From Cycas panzhihuaensis (lineage: Eukaryota; Cycadophyta), in assembly GCA_023213395.1 (NCBI GenBank), contig CM041465.1, forward strand, positions 153,271,741 through 153,335,740: DNA of 64,000 nucleotides. The letters run 5' to 3'. Made by a program: the position numbers and the translations under genes. The notes beneath the pieces were generated by a model that saw nothing but the letters and a program-made list of their open reading frames with translations, did not search any database and was not told where the DNA came from. Positions 44,596 through 56,057 of the stretch are shown piece by piece; positions within the stretch are counted from its first letter, which is position 1, and every line of letters starts with the position of its first letter.

Positions 44596-45600
44596 AGGCG
44601 ATTACTGACCTGCTGATGTTTTGAAGAAGAACAACAGGATCTACTGGCACTCTACAACTTTTTTTTTCACAAGCAATATATATTAACTAGATTGGTTTTC
44701 TGAAATTTTTAGCAAGTTCTATATATTATTTCAGCATTTTTGATTATTATTGAGCTATATTTCTGGTTCAACAAGTATTACTGAGATCTATTTTCATATT
44801 TGTGCAGATCTACAAAGGATTTTTAGCAGCAAGTTATATACATTCAAGTTTTATTCTTATATTCAAGTTATTTTGTCTTCAGATTTACAGATTGACCATA
44901 TATTTTGTCAGTTTACAAGTTATTTGTCTTCTTATTTGGTATTTTTTGCAGATTTGCAAAAAACGAAAAAAAGGCATCAGCTGTATACAAAAGTTATCAA
45001 GTTTTTTTCAGAGATCTGCTAATTTTATTATAAATCTGCTTATTGTATCAGATTTTTCAGCATTTTCTGTTACATTTAGTTCAAGATTTGTTATATTTCA
45101 TTTCAGATTTATATTTTCCATTATATTGTTTAACTATATTTTCAAGTTTTCTACAGATCTACAATTTTTTGGAGTATTTTTAGCTTTTTTTTGGAGAAGA
45201 ATACATTGCAGATCTGTATATTGGAAGCTTTTGAAGCTTATTTTCAGCTACAAAGACAGCCACATCTGCGTATTCCAGGTTATTCTATTCCATTTTAAAT
45301 TTACATACATTTTACATGTTCTTCAGTTATTTTTCAGTTCTAAAACACATGTTTTTTATATATATCCTGCTCAAGTATATTTGAAATCTTTTTGATTTTT
45401 GCATAACCTTGAAATATTTGGTTCTTCTTTTAAACATATATTTCATGTATTTGATGCACTTTTGTGGATACACTTAACAATCTGGTTATTTTCCTAGATA
45501 TACTTACAAATTTGGCTATTTTTCGTAGATATATTTCCAAAAATCTAGCTTTTCCTTCACGTATTTCCCATTAACATTATAAAAAATTAAATAAATGATA
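44596..45600 (+). mobile_element. T-rich leader of element I with CAGATCT-like repeats
   Basis: About 1 kb of T-rich sequence with the word CAGATCT, CAGATTT or close variants at least nine times (for example near 44805, 44879, 44950, 45007, 45047, 45103, 45154 and 45211). A hydrophobic open frame of 197 codons (44802-45395) comes from this composition and I do not call it a gene. No gag or pol follows. The element keeps only LTR, PBS and leader. Confidence 0.6.
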
Positions 45601-47319
45601 TATAGTAGTTGTTCCAAAATCAAAGTAAGGCTATATAAGTACGCTTAACAGTCACCCGAAGACAATGCGCAAAAGAGAAAGTAAGATAAGTGAGAAGAAC
45701 GAGTGATTGTGAGAGTGATAAATAAAAAATCAATAATAAATAAATAACAAATAGAAATGTAAAATATAAAAATAAATAAAATATGTTAAAATATAAGAAA
45801 AGCAGTCATGTTGATGAAATTGTATCACCAAAATAATCTATACTATGGAAACATAGAGGAACAATTGCACAAATGCTACATGAATGAAATTAGAAAAGCA
45901 TGATATGATCATAGATAATACAATAGAAAATGAATTAGTATCCTATAATATATTATGGGTATTATAAGAAGAGATGTAGTATAATAGAGTGATATTATAG
46001 AAATTATGAAGAGGATGTACAATATGGTACTACAAAAAATGAGTAATATACATGATACAATCACCGTCATCGTATAGCAAAAAAACAATACAAAACAACA
46101 AAATAATAAGCCAAAATTTGAAAGTTTGATTACAATGAAGGAGCATGTAAGAAACTTTTGTCTAACAACAAAAATAATTTCGAAATTAGATAATGTATGT
46201 CTTATTTAAAGAGAGTCAAGTAGGGAATGGGGCAAGGGGCCTTATTTGAGTGTAAGCAAATAAGTGTAACAATTGTTCTAAGAATAAAATGACCTTAGAT
46301 TAGAAGTATTTATAATATGAATTTGAAAAATAGGTTTCTAAATTGATGTAAAAGTTAGGTATTATAGAGTCCAAATCCTTTTGCATTGTCGATGAAAGGT
46401 AAATGCAATATGCGCAGGTAACCAAAGTATATGCTCAATTACATGTAGCATAAATCAAATATCAAACAAATGTAGGCAATCAAATGCAACATAAGGCATA
46501 TGACAAGTAATGTATGCATATCTAATATGTGAGAAAAAAAAAATTATTTCCAATGTTTATAAATTTAAGGCAAGGGTTTAAAATTAAGGAAACAAATACT
46601 ACTTGCAAAAATCCCAAGGGTAGATTCACACCAAATCAATTGAACAGACATAGATCTATGTTAATTTTATAGAGCAATTTTCAGATAATATTATAATAAA
46701 TCTATAGCTATATTAAATAGATCTCAAAGTATATACTAGAATATATAAATGATAGGGAACAATTACATATTAATATTATGCATAAGAAATATCCAAAACT
46801 TAATAAGAAAGTGAAAGTTGGTTGTAATGTGGCTAAAGAGAGAAGTAAAGAGAGAGAATATTAAGAGCACATAGGATCAACTAGCATTTGGGAGAAATGC
46901 TGCAGACAATATCATTTTGTGAGAAAGAGTTAAGTCAAGAGACATCAACCCAGCTTTTTATAATGCAAATGAAATGGCTATAGATGTTCTCACTGAGTTA
47001 GTTACTGAGAAATGCATGAACACCATAGAACTTTTATTGAGTGTATCAAATCAAGCGATATGCGAATGTAATGATAAGCATCATACTTAAATCTTTGGCT
47101 AAGCAAGAGTGTTGGGAGATAACAAGAATCGAGTTTGGGAGACTAAAAGAACTATTGATGATTGTGGGAGAAGATTTAATGATCATGATCAAAAGAGGCA
47201 TGATTGATTGAGATTGAAAAGGAGTCTATTGTGGTCCATCTAACATGATTGCATTTGCAATTTTGATGGTGTACAAACAAAGAGCTCTTAAGTTATAATT
47301 TTAGGGAGTCGTTTTACTA
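45601..47319. other. no recognisable feature
   Basis: AT-rich spacer without coding or repeat signal that I can support. Confidence 0.5.
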
Positions 47320-47545
47320 CAATAGTAGGCAGTTATTAATTGTAGTTGTAGATAGTTATTGACTAGAATAATTGGCAATTATTGATTGCAATTGCACATG
47401 ATTATTGATTGTAACTATAGGTAATTTTAAAACTATAAACAGATGATTTTGAGTTGTGACTACAAGTATCCATTAATTGTAAATGTAGAAAGAGTTGAAG
47501 TCGTAATTGCGAGGCAATTTTAGCTATAACTATAATTGTTTACTA
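47320..47545. repeat. degenerate tandem repeats
   Basis: Variants of GGCAATTATTGATTGCAATT and AGTTATTAATTGTAGTTGTA recur about seven to eight times with changing length. Period about 25-30 bp, poorly conserved. Confidence 0.55.
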
Positions 47546-48034
47546 GTGTACAATATACATGCATATAATGAGAGCTTATGTAGTATGCAAAAAACAAAAA
47601 TTGTTAGAATATTTATTTTTCTTCTAGTTTTCTCTTGGTTTTGTGAATCCAGACTTGTCTATTTGTCTTAAAAGGAAGTTCACAAATCACGGCTTAATCT
47701 AAAGTTTGTATGAAGAGGCTTAATAAATTATTTGATTGTTGATATTGACAATGAGTAAATGGTATTAATTTCATTCAACGCGTTGAGACGGGACTATGTC
47801 GTGCTTCCAACAAGACATAATTTATGAGTACGTTCATACGATTCAAGGGGGAGGACGTTGTCCTAACAGATTGGAGGATGACAACAACCGTTAGATGGCG
47901 TGAACGTTATCATATAAACATAAATCCGGGTTGTGTTTCCAGCAACGCATCACAATTTTCATTATCTTAATCAATAAATAATTCCGCTATTCTTTCACTC
48001 GACAGACTGTCAGACGGCACCAGCACTGACGTCA
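47546..48034. other. spacer upstream of tRNA-Thr
   Basis: Sequence becomes less AT-rich from about 47800. An AT-rich patch (TCAATAAATAATT, about 47970-47983) lies about 50 bases upstream of the tRNA, the type of element found before plant tRNA genes. No retroelement match is evident. Confidence 0.4.
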
Positions 48035-48108
48035 GCTTCGATAGCTCAGTTGGTTAGAGCACCCGTTTAGTAAGCGGGAGGTCTTGAGTTCAACTCTCAA
48101 TCGAAGCA
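48035..48108 (+). tRNA. tRNA-Thr (anticodon AGT)
   Basis: 74 nt including the discriminator A. The acceptor stem GCTTCGA pairs fully with TCGAAGC. D arm with A box TAGCTCAGTTGG. The anticodon arm CCCGT-TTAGTAA-GCGGG pairs with one T-G and exposes AGT (reads ACU). T arm TTGAG-TTCAACT-CTCAA with B box GAGTTCAACTC. CCA is not encoded, as expected for a nuclear gene. The first T run downstream is TTTT at about 48175, further away than usual for a Pol III terminator. No sign of mutation in the stems. Nuclear type, apparently intact. Confidence 0.95.
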
Positions 48109-48467
48109 TACTCTCCTACGGTAACATGTTGTCGCGTGGCATCTGCCATTTATCAGATAACGTTACCTTAATCATTTTGGCAGCTGCAGAGAAGAGCTTT
48201 GTTGGCTCCTACTACCGAGATACACCAGTCTTTCAAGCTCATTCTCAGGAGAGCATTGTATAGTATGATGTGCATTTTCGTGTAGGAAGTCTACAAGTTA
48301 ACCAGAGGTACTCCACGATCAGATCATGTGAAAAATGTTTCCAACGCACCTCCTATGATTTGCGGGTGCTCAAAAGCAAAGAAAACGAATAAAAGCCACC
48401 AATATTTCTTCGGAATTCGTCGTGTACCTCGAACCGAAACTAGGAAGGATATCAAGTGCTGCGTTTC
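48109..48467. other. spacer between the two tRNA genes
   Basis: About 360 bp, more GC than its surroundings, no retroelement match. The two tRNA genes point towards each other across it. Each gene's nearest downstream T run lies within it (48175 on plus; AAAA at 48391-48394 gives TTTT on minus). Confidence 0.5.
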
Positions 48468-48539
48468 TGCCTCCATGCAGGATCGAACTACAGACCTTCA
48501 GTTTACAAGACTGACGCTCTACCACTGAGCTATGAAGGC
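48468..48539 (-). tRNA. tRNA-Thr (anticodon TGT)
   Basis: 72 nt on the minus strand. The acceptor stem GCCTTCA pairs with TGGAGGC with one T-G pair and is followed by discriminator A. A box TAGCTCAGTGG. The anticodon stem TCAGT/ACTGA holds loop CTTGTAA with anticodon TGT (reads ACA). T arm TGTAG-TTCGATC-CTGCA with B box. No CCA encoded. All stems pair, so it looks functional. A second Thr isoacceptor beside the AGT gene, 359 bp away and convergent. Confidence 0.95.
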
Positions 48540-49186
48540 ACTTTACAGGTTGCAGAATGCAACCACTACTTCTGAATCTGCAGTCCAAGTGGATTTGATA
48601 AGTTCGGAATTACGGAGAGTGGCAGATGTTTATGGGGTTGACGTGGTTATATAAAAGTTGTGTGATTTGACGGGCATTCTCACATTGTTGGACACGCACA
48701 ACTGCTCATCGTCAATGCCGCACCCACCATTTTCTGCTATCAAATGCATTTTCAATGCCCTTTTCACTTTTAATAATATTTTACACGTCCCTGTCCAAAG
48801 CAAGGCATAAGCTAAGTAGGATTCCAATGACCAAGCACATAAGCTAATAATATTAATATGCTAAATGTTTTCATAATAATCGATATCTCTTTCGTTGCTC
48901 ATGCCCATCCTAATTCTATTATGCTCCAAACCTTCCGTGAGCTGCGACTGTGTACTTTTCATTCGAATTGCATTTTATCCTTATGTTTGTCAAAGCCTCT
49001 CTTTGGTGCCACCTACATTATCCTAGTAGATATGTTTCAATTGGGCCTATCCATGTTATGGGCCTTTAATCATGGGTAAGAACTCTACAATCTAGACCTA
49101 CTATACTCTCTTCTTCTTTGGTAGTTGGCAGCGACAAATACATTATTACCCTTACTCTTAAGCCTAGGGTTCTTCTCTCCATAGAG
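48540..49186. other. spacer with a TATA-like motif
   Basis: TTATATAAAAG lies near 48647-48657 with TGACG nearby, a promoter-like look, but no gene follows on either strand. Open frames at 48630-48827 (-) and 48858-49079 (+) have no recognisable features. Confidence 0.4.
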
Positions 49187-50162
49187 TTTTAGTATATAAA
49201 TGATAACCTTTTACAATACAATCGCAGATATCTAATATAGCATCATCATCAATGCATGCGATAAATAATTACTTCATAGTGTTATATAAGAATTAATATA
49301 GAATTAAACTAGAAGATCTTATCTCGCATAAGAAAAATTATACTATTAAGAAGGGATTTGTACCTAGTCAATTATAAACTTCCTCGAGAATTTGTCCATG
49401 TGTTGAGGCATATTATATGAATGTAGGAGTACTAATTATTAGGCTTTAGACTCTCACCCTAAGGTTATCAACATACAAGTAAATAACTTTTCAAGCATCA
49501 TATGAATGACTCATAAACTCGATGACCTTATGATTTAGCCATCATCACTACAAAACCATATTTACTCATCTGTATATACTAAAAAAAATCATGGAATCCT
49601 ACTATGGTAATGTATTAGAATCTAACCAAGGAAAATACATTATGCATTAAATCTTATTATGTTTACAAGATACTTATATTGAATTCCTTATGTATCTTAC
49701 TATGTCCAACTCATATAATTATAATGTAAAAAAATACTATGGCAACATTGTAAAGAAAATCCCTCTACTTTATCTATTATAGAGTTCTTATATGTAGAAA
49801 AATTATAAGCGTAACAAGCAAGTTATTCATAGACATACAAATACAACCTTAGTCTATTAAAATTTGAATATACAATACATACAAAGGGTGTGATAGTGAG
49901 TTAAAGATAAAACAATGAAGCTCAAATACAATGAAGTATGTACAAATAAATATAAGATATGGAGAAATTATCAAAACTCAAATTAAAATGAATGATAATG
50001 TGCATACTTATAGTACAAGCTCGCCATTAATGATAGAACATCATTGGTCAATTTAAAGTTAGCACACATATCTATGTGGCTCACAACCTCAAATATAAAA
50101 CACACATAATGTAGAGAGAGTGTACATGAGGGTAATTATGTAATTAGGTATTACACATAACA
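49187..50162 (-). repeat. long LTR, left copy
   Basis: Minus orientation, starting TGTTATGTGTAATA at 50162 after a decayed PPT (CAGGGCGAAAA, 50163-50173). It matches 52379-53364 along its whole length with point changes. Non-coding. The end near 49187 is where the two copies stop matching. Confidence 0.75.
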
Positions 50163-50708
50163 TTTTCGCCCTGTAATAGTTAATTACATAATGAAATATT
50201 ATATCAAATGATAAATGTCAAGTCTTCAAATGAATGCTAGATTATATGCTACTACAATAATATAATCAACTACCAATCTTCATATGAAGTGAAGTCCATC
50301 TACTAGAATGCATGTGTAACTAACCACTGCAACTGCCAGTTGAGTAGAAACTTCATTTACGTACATGGTTCAATCGGCGCTAGAAAGAGTAGCTGTAAAG
50401 GTGTCCCACCTCTTGCTTATATGAGAAATACAAGCAATCTTCAAATAGAAAGTGCCAATTCTTCAAATAAGTTGAATCATAATCTGTTATAATAATATAA
50501 TCAGCTATTGATGTCCATATAAATAGAATACCATCCACTAGAATGTATGGGTCACTAGTCACTACAACTGCCATTTGAATAGGATGTTGCTTTGTGTACA
50601 TAGTTTTATCAATGCTAATAAGAGTAGCTATAAAGGGTCCCTCTTGCTTATATGGGAAATGCAAGTAGTCTTCAAATGGCTATATAGCCTCGAATTGCCT
50701 CATGGGCT
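50163..50708 (-). mobile_element. 3' internal region before the left long LTR, with 235-bp duplication
   Basis: It contains two diverged tandem units of about 235 bp (about 50223-50457 and 50458-50690), each with the words AATAATATAATCA, ACTAGAATG and TCTTGCTTATATG. The same pair occurs upstream of the right LTR copy. A minus-strand open frame (50664-50380, 94 codons) lies over both units and matches no family I know. I treat it as chance. Homology between copies stops at 50708. Confidence 0.7.
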
Positions 50709-51475
50709 AAAAACATACCTCTTTGGGCTTACATCATACCACCATGGGCTTACATCATACCTTTATAGGCTAAAAAATTAGTAATAATGTTAATACATAA
50801 CTTGAAAGATAAATGTAACTCAAGTATAACATGAATGAATCTCTCTCATATAATGAAGCTCAATGTAAAATGGGTTCTCTAGAGTAAAAAAATAAGACCT
50901 TAGTACATGTTTTTCCACCCATTTAGGGTATATCATATCAACAAATATCATGAAGCCTTTAGAAATATGTGTATGTGCCTAAAGAAGCTAAAAAAATGAA
51001 GAAAAATAAAAGCTTGAAAGAAACATTTAAATTTAAGATAAAATTTATATATCATAATAACTCCAAACAATATCAAGTAATATGCCAAATAAAAGACCTC
51101 TCTGTTACAAATCCAATGCAACTGACAAGACTAAAAATGAAGCTACTTAACTCAAGTTATAGCAAAAAATATGATAAAGATTACATAAGGGCTAAAAAAT
51201 AAGGGCTTAGCCCGTTTCACTGCTAACTAAGGTCACATAAATGCTCCATGCGACTAGAAGTTGATGACCAAGTAGGTTGGGCTAGCCTAAAATAATATTA
51301 AATTTGATTAAATTTTATTTTTTCAACAAAAAAAAAAATTAAGCCCATTTTGTAAAAATTTGTGTCCACCAAAGTTAATAATAATATATGCCCCAAAAAA
51401 ATAATGATAAAAATAAAAATTAATCTTAATTTTTTGGGTTTCACTATTGTGATGTAGGATTGCTATTATTCATTT
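50709..51475. other. AT-rich spacer, no feature
   Basis: The repeated words GGGCTTACATCATACC and TAGGCTAAAAA near 50725-50780 suggest a small local duplication. Otherwise nothing is recognised. Confidence 0.45.
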
Positions 51476-51765
51476 ATCTATTAAATATTTTACAGCTACC
51501 ATGGATTCATTCTGGTCATCTATGCTCTCTATGATCTCAAACTTGGGATGCATGGATTTAAATCTAGCATAGGCCTCTTCCAACTTCAGAATGACATCCT
51601 CCTAATTGAAGATTATGCTACACCCTGTGTGGTGGCCTTTAAGAAGTCTCTCTGTGCATTGAGATGGGCTAGAGACTTAGAACAATGCAGAGTTGAGGCA
51701 TCCTCTACAAGAAGGATCTGCGATTAAGAGATTCGTCCTTAGATGCCATGGATGAGATGTCAGTG
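51476..51765 (-). pseudogene. short coding-like remnant, family unknown
   Basis: On the minus strand an open run of about 40 codons reads L-K-L-E-E-A-Y-A-R-F-K-S-M-H-P-K-F-E-I, preceded by a stop and by an ATG-led start near 51750 (M-A-S-K-D-E-S-L-N). Just upstream lies a diverged LTR of the long-LTR family (51775-52052). It could be the gag start of that family or captured host sequence. I do not recognise the domain. Confidence 0.4.
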
Positions 51766-51774
51766 AATGATATA

Positions 51775-52052
51775 ATAAATAATTCACAAATAAATAAAAT
51801 ATGTACAAAGAATATTAAACAAGGATATGGAAGAATGACCAAACTTTATCTTATTCAAAAAATCATATGTATATTTATAATAAGTCTCATATCAAATGGT
51901 GAACCTTAAAAAATAACCTTTGTGTGCTTACACACATTCTAAATAGTACATACAACTATGTGTTTACAATATAAGATTCATAATAATATGAAGAGAGAGT
52001 GAAGGGCATTTGATATTATAATTTATATAATTGGATATTGCTACCTAATATT
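51775..52052 (-). repeat. diverged third LTR of the long-LTR family
   Basis: Minus strand TATTAGGTAGCAATATCCAA resembles TGTTAGGTGTAATATCTAAT at the start of the right copy, and the following 100 bases align with gaps. Much shorter than the two long copies. Boundaries approximate. Confidence 0.5.
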
Positions 52053-52378
52053 TTAGACTTAGAATCCTTTAACTTAACTCCCTTCTCTTAAATAATAGAA
52101 TTCTAAAATGATAGATGCGTTATTTTAATTATGCCAAGCTCTTAACCTATACTTAGTTACATGATTAGTCAAATTAAAAATTGGTTGTAATATTACTTTG
52201 AAATAACCCTTCTTTAGAGGTCTATAAATTAGGGGAAATATTTCACTCTAACGCTACTTTGTAATAACATCCTTGACTAGTTGAGCTTTAAATCTAACAG
52301 ACAATAAAACCATAGGTTTGATTAACAATATATTGTGCTAACAATATAGAAGAAATACAAATATGTATGCATTTTATA

Positions 52379-53364
52379 TGTAGTTAGTATATAATTGACA
52401 ACCTTTTATAATATAATCATAGATATCTAATATAATATCATCATTAATGCATGTGATAAATAATTACTTCATAGTGTTATATAAGAATCAATATAGAATT
52501 AAAATAGAAGATCCTATCTTTTATAAGAAAAACTAGGCTGTTAAGAAGGGATTTATACCTAGTCAATTATAAACTTCCTTGAGAATTTGTCCATGTGTTG
52601 AGGCATGTTATATGAATGCAAGAGTACTAATTATTAGGCTTTAGACTCTCACCACGAGGTTATAAACATACAAGTAAATAATTTTTCAAGCATCATATAA
52701 ATGACTCATAAATGCGATGACCTTATGATTTAGACATCATCACTAAAAAAATATATTTACTCATCTGTATATACTAAAAAAATTAAGGGAATCTTACTAT
52801 GGTAATATATTAGAATCTAACCAAGAAAATACATTATGCATTAAATCTTACTATGTTTACAAGATACTTGAATTGAATTCCTTATGTATCTTATTATGTC
52901 TAACTCATATAATTTTAACGTACAAAAATACTATGGCAACATTGCAAAGAAAATCCTTCTACCTTATCCATTATAGTGTTCTTATATGTAGAAAAAATAC
53001 AAGCTTAACAAGAAAGTTATTCATACCCACATAGACATACAAACATAATTTTAGTCTATTAAAATTTAAATATGCAATACATACAAAGGATATGCTGGCG
53101 AGTTAAAGATAAAACAATGAAGCTCAAGCACAATGAAGTATGTACAAATGAACACAAGATATGGAGAAATTGTCAAAACTCAAATTAGAATGAATGATAA
53201 TGTGCATACTTATAGTACAAGCTCGCCATTAATGATAGAACCTCATTGGTCAATTTAGAGGTAGCACACATCTCTATGTGGCTCACAACCTCAAATATAA
53301 AATACACATAATATAAAGAGAGTGTACATGAGGGTAATTATGTAATTAGATATTACACCTAACA
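52379..53364 (-). repeat. long LTR, right copy
   Basis: About 986 bp, starting TGTTAGGTGTAATA at 53364 directly after PPT TAGGGGGGAAA (53365-53375), and ending ACTACA at 52379. TG and CA termini are present. It is homologous to 49187-50162. No coding content. Confidence 0.8.
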
Positions 53365-53375
53365 TTTCCCCCCTA
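53365..53375 (-). other. polypurine tract of the right long-LTR copy
   Basis: Minus strand TAGGGGGGAAA immediately before the LTR. The same tract is decayed in the left copy. Confidence 0.8.
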
Positions 53376-53913
53376 TAATAGTCAATTACATAATGAAATA
53401 TTACATCAAATGATAAGTGTCAAGTCTTCAAATGAATGTTAGATTATATGCTACTACAATAATATAATCAACTACTAATGTTCATATGAAGTAAAGTCCA
53501 TCTACTAGAATGCATATGTAACTAGCCACTGCAACTGCCATTGAGTAGAAACTTCCTTTATATACATGGTTCAATCAACACTAGAAAGAGTAGCTGTAAA
53601 GGTGTCCCACCTCTTGCTTATATGGGAAATGCAAGCAATCTTCAAATGAAAAGTGCTAAGTCTTTAAATACGTTGAATCATAATTTGTTGCAATAATATA
53701 ATAAGTTATTGATGTTCATATGAACAAAATACCATCCACTAGAATACATGGGTCGTTAGTCACTATAACTGCCAGTTGAATAGGATGTTCCTTTATGTAC
53801 ATGGTTTTATTAGTGCTAGTAAAAGTAGTCGTAAAGGGGTCCCACCTCTTGTTTATATGGGAGATGCAAGTAGTCTTCAAATGGTTCTATGACCTCAAAT
53901 TGCCTCATGGACT
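53376..53913 (-). mobile_element. 3' internal region before the right long LTR
   Basis: It carries the same two tandem units of about 235 bp as the left copy and stops matching it at 53913. That both copies end at the same internal point suggests duplication of a piece or a shared truncated ancestor rather than two independent truncations. Confidence 0.7.
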
Positions 53914-54839
53914 CTATATCACCTAATACTGACACATCCTTTTAGGAATTAACCTAATAAAAATTATTCCAACATGGTATCCTTAGATACCTCTTTACTT
54001 TCTATTTTTATAATATATAAAATATAAATGATACAATGTCTTTGTATAGGTGAGCATCCTTATCCTCTTTTTATTATAATTCACATATGATATGTATGTG
54101 AAATTATCTCATATTATTACACATCATCTTTGACTTTGACTTCTCTCATGTCATGACACATCATCTTCCTTGTTCTTCTTTGACTGCTTTATTTGACTTC
54201 TTTATCTTTGTCTTTAAGACCAACATCTATATATTACCATTTTTAATAAGGATTAAGATCAAAATAGCCAAAAGAAGAAGAGATAATAAATAATATTAAT
54301 TAAAAAATAAAAGATGAAATAAATGAGTTCAACTGAAAATTAGAAATATAAATAGGGTTAAAACCAAAAAAGATGATAGGACAAATCCCACACCAATTAA
54401 AATCCCTAAGGTAATTAGAAATCTCAACCTAGCCTATAGGAAATAACATGGGATAATATAAAATGAAATTACACTCAATATCCCTAACTAGGATTTCCAA
54501 GTTAGGAATTGCTTTTATAGATATCATTATTACATTTGAAATAAGACATTTATATGGAAATGATACATATTTTATATTTTTCAAAGGATTCCCTAAGAAA
54601 GGGTAAAAATTATATAAGTTTGATAATGTATTATACATATATCCCAAAAAATGACACTTCTTTAGATTTTTGAATTTTAAAGAAAAATAGTATGTACCAT
54701 AATTTTTAAAAAGACATATTTCTAACAAAAATAGAAGGATGAATGGTTTAAAAAAGTTCACATGTTGATAAAATTATAATACAATCATAAATTTTTAAAG
54801 TTACTTAAAATAACATTTACAAAAATATTTAAAACTTGT
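53914..54839. other. AT-rich spacer, no feature
   Basis: An open minus-strand frame (54761-54429, 110 codons, F/L/Y-rich) follows AT composition and shows no motif. Confidence 0.4.
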
Positions 54840-55360
54840 ACACTTGTATATTTTCATCATATGAATTTTTACAAGATAATAGAAAATCCTCTTCTTTTAT
54901 AGAGTATACATGTGCACCCTCTAGCTCATCATCAAATCCTTTATGAGCTTGTGATGTTTCAACATTAATGTATGGAATAACATTTGGAGTTCATTACATT
55001 ATGATATTCTGTGCATGCTTTCGAAGATAATCAATGGAGGTTAATATAAAATGATACACAAGTATATCCACACCACCCAATGCTAATGTGTCAAGTCATA
55101 GATTTTTATTTGGTATTTTAGTTCCTTTATTTGACTTAGTTGTCTTTCCTATCAAAACCATTTCTTCTCTATATGCCTCTAAGAAAGTATTTATAGAATT
55201 TGTTCTATACTAATAAACTTGAATTGCATCTATTTATTCATCTTTGTAGAGTTTTTCAATAAGATCTGCAATCTAAAAAGGATAACCTAAATTATCATCT
55301 TTATCTAAAACTATAATCATATTGCCAACTTTCAAATCTTATGCAATCCCTTACATGTTT
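54840..55360 (-). pseudogene. unclassified decayed protein-coding region
   Basis: One minus-strand frame over about 170 codons has a protein-like composition: M-I-I-V-L-D-K-D-D-N-L-G-Y-P-F, a stop, I-A-D-L-I-E-K-L-Y-K-D-E, a stop, then I-N-T-F-L-E-A-Y-R-E-E-M-V-L-I-G-K-T near 55180-55130, L-A-L-G-G-V-D-I-L-V-Y near 55080 and G-F-D-D-E-L-E-G-A near 54935. It stays in one frame through five to seven stops, which chance would not give. I cannot name the family. It has no gag, RT or integrase motif. The repeat at 55507-56057 lies directly upstream and may be part of the same gene or element. Confidence 0.55.
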
Positions 55361-55506
55361 GCTCCAATCTCCTATGGCATACATGGGATCTTCTTGCACC
55401 TAAATATATCTCCTTTATTTCCCCATATAAATTATTTATAGAGCTCTTACGCATGCTAGTTACATTATGATTAATGAAAATTTTTACAATAGAGGAATTA
55501 GTAACC

Positions 55507-56057
55507 AACCATTTAAAAGGAGTAATAATGGTCTATCATTTTCTTGTGTGGCATGCATGATTTCTTCATGGTTTAAAAAACCATTCTCCATCATCAGATA
55601 TTTGTTACTTTAAAATGAATGAAGGTGTCTTAAATTATCTTCTTTAATTCTTTTAGATAATTTAATAATTAACTTCTTATTTTGCTTAATTAGCATTAAA
55701 TATTTCTATATTTATCATAAGTGAATCCAATTTTGATGCAAATATTCTAGGGTTAGTAATATATTTTGAAAGGAAAATCACTCATAAGCAACTATGTTAG
55801 ACTATCTAAAATTTCTTACCTCATAGAACCATTTTCTCAGCATCTTTCTTAATGAGAAATTGATGTTGAAAGTTGATGTCATAAATATCATAAATGCATT
55901 TATCACCTATACTATTAGAAAAAGTAAATCTCCTTATATCAATTATTTCTTTGATAATATACACCTCTAGCTTTAGATGATATACTTCACTAACGATTGA
56001 ATATGATGATGACAAAGTTCACACATTTTCTTTAGTTTTACTAATAATCAACTAAAC
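55507..56057 (-). repeat. direct repeat of about 550 bp, left copy
   Basis: It matches 59461-60005 along its length with many point changes and small gaps. Open frame 56015-55821 on the minus strand is a piece of a possible reading frame shared by both copies. It lies immediately upstream of the unclassified region at 54840-55360 in that orientation. Confidence 0.8.

Noticed and set aside
44802-45395. 197-codon hydrophobic open frame
   Set aside because: T-rich leader gives Phe/Ile/Leu codons in all frames; it directly follows a PBS and has no domain.
48630-48827. Small host gene beside the tRNA genes
   Set aside because: TATA-like motif present, but the frame has no recognisable protein features and overlaps no conserved block.
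53960-53985. Second PBS (CCAACATGGTATCC) after the right long-LTR copy
   Set aside because: Only the first seven bases match the initiator-Met complement and no LTR end can be shown before it.
54429-54761. 110-codon minus-strand frame rich in Phe and Leu
   Set aside because: Composition effect; no recognisable domain and no start context.
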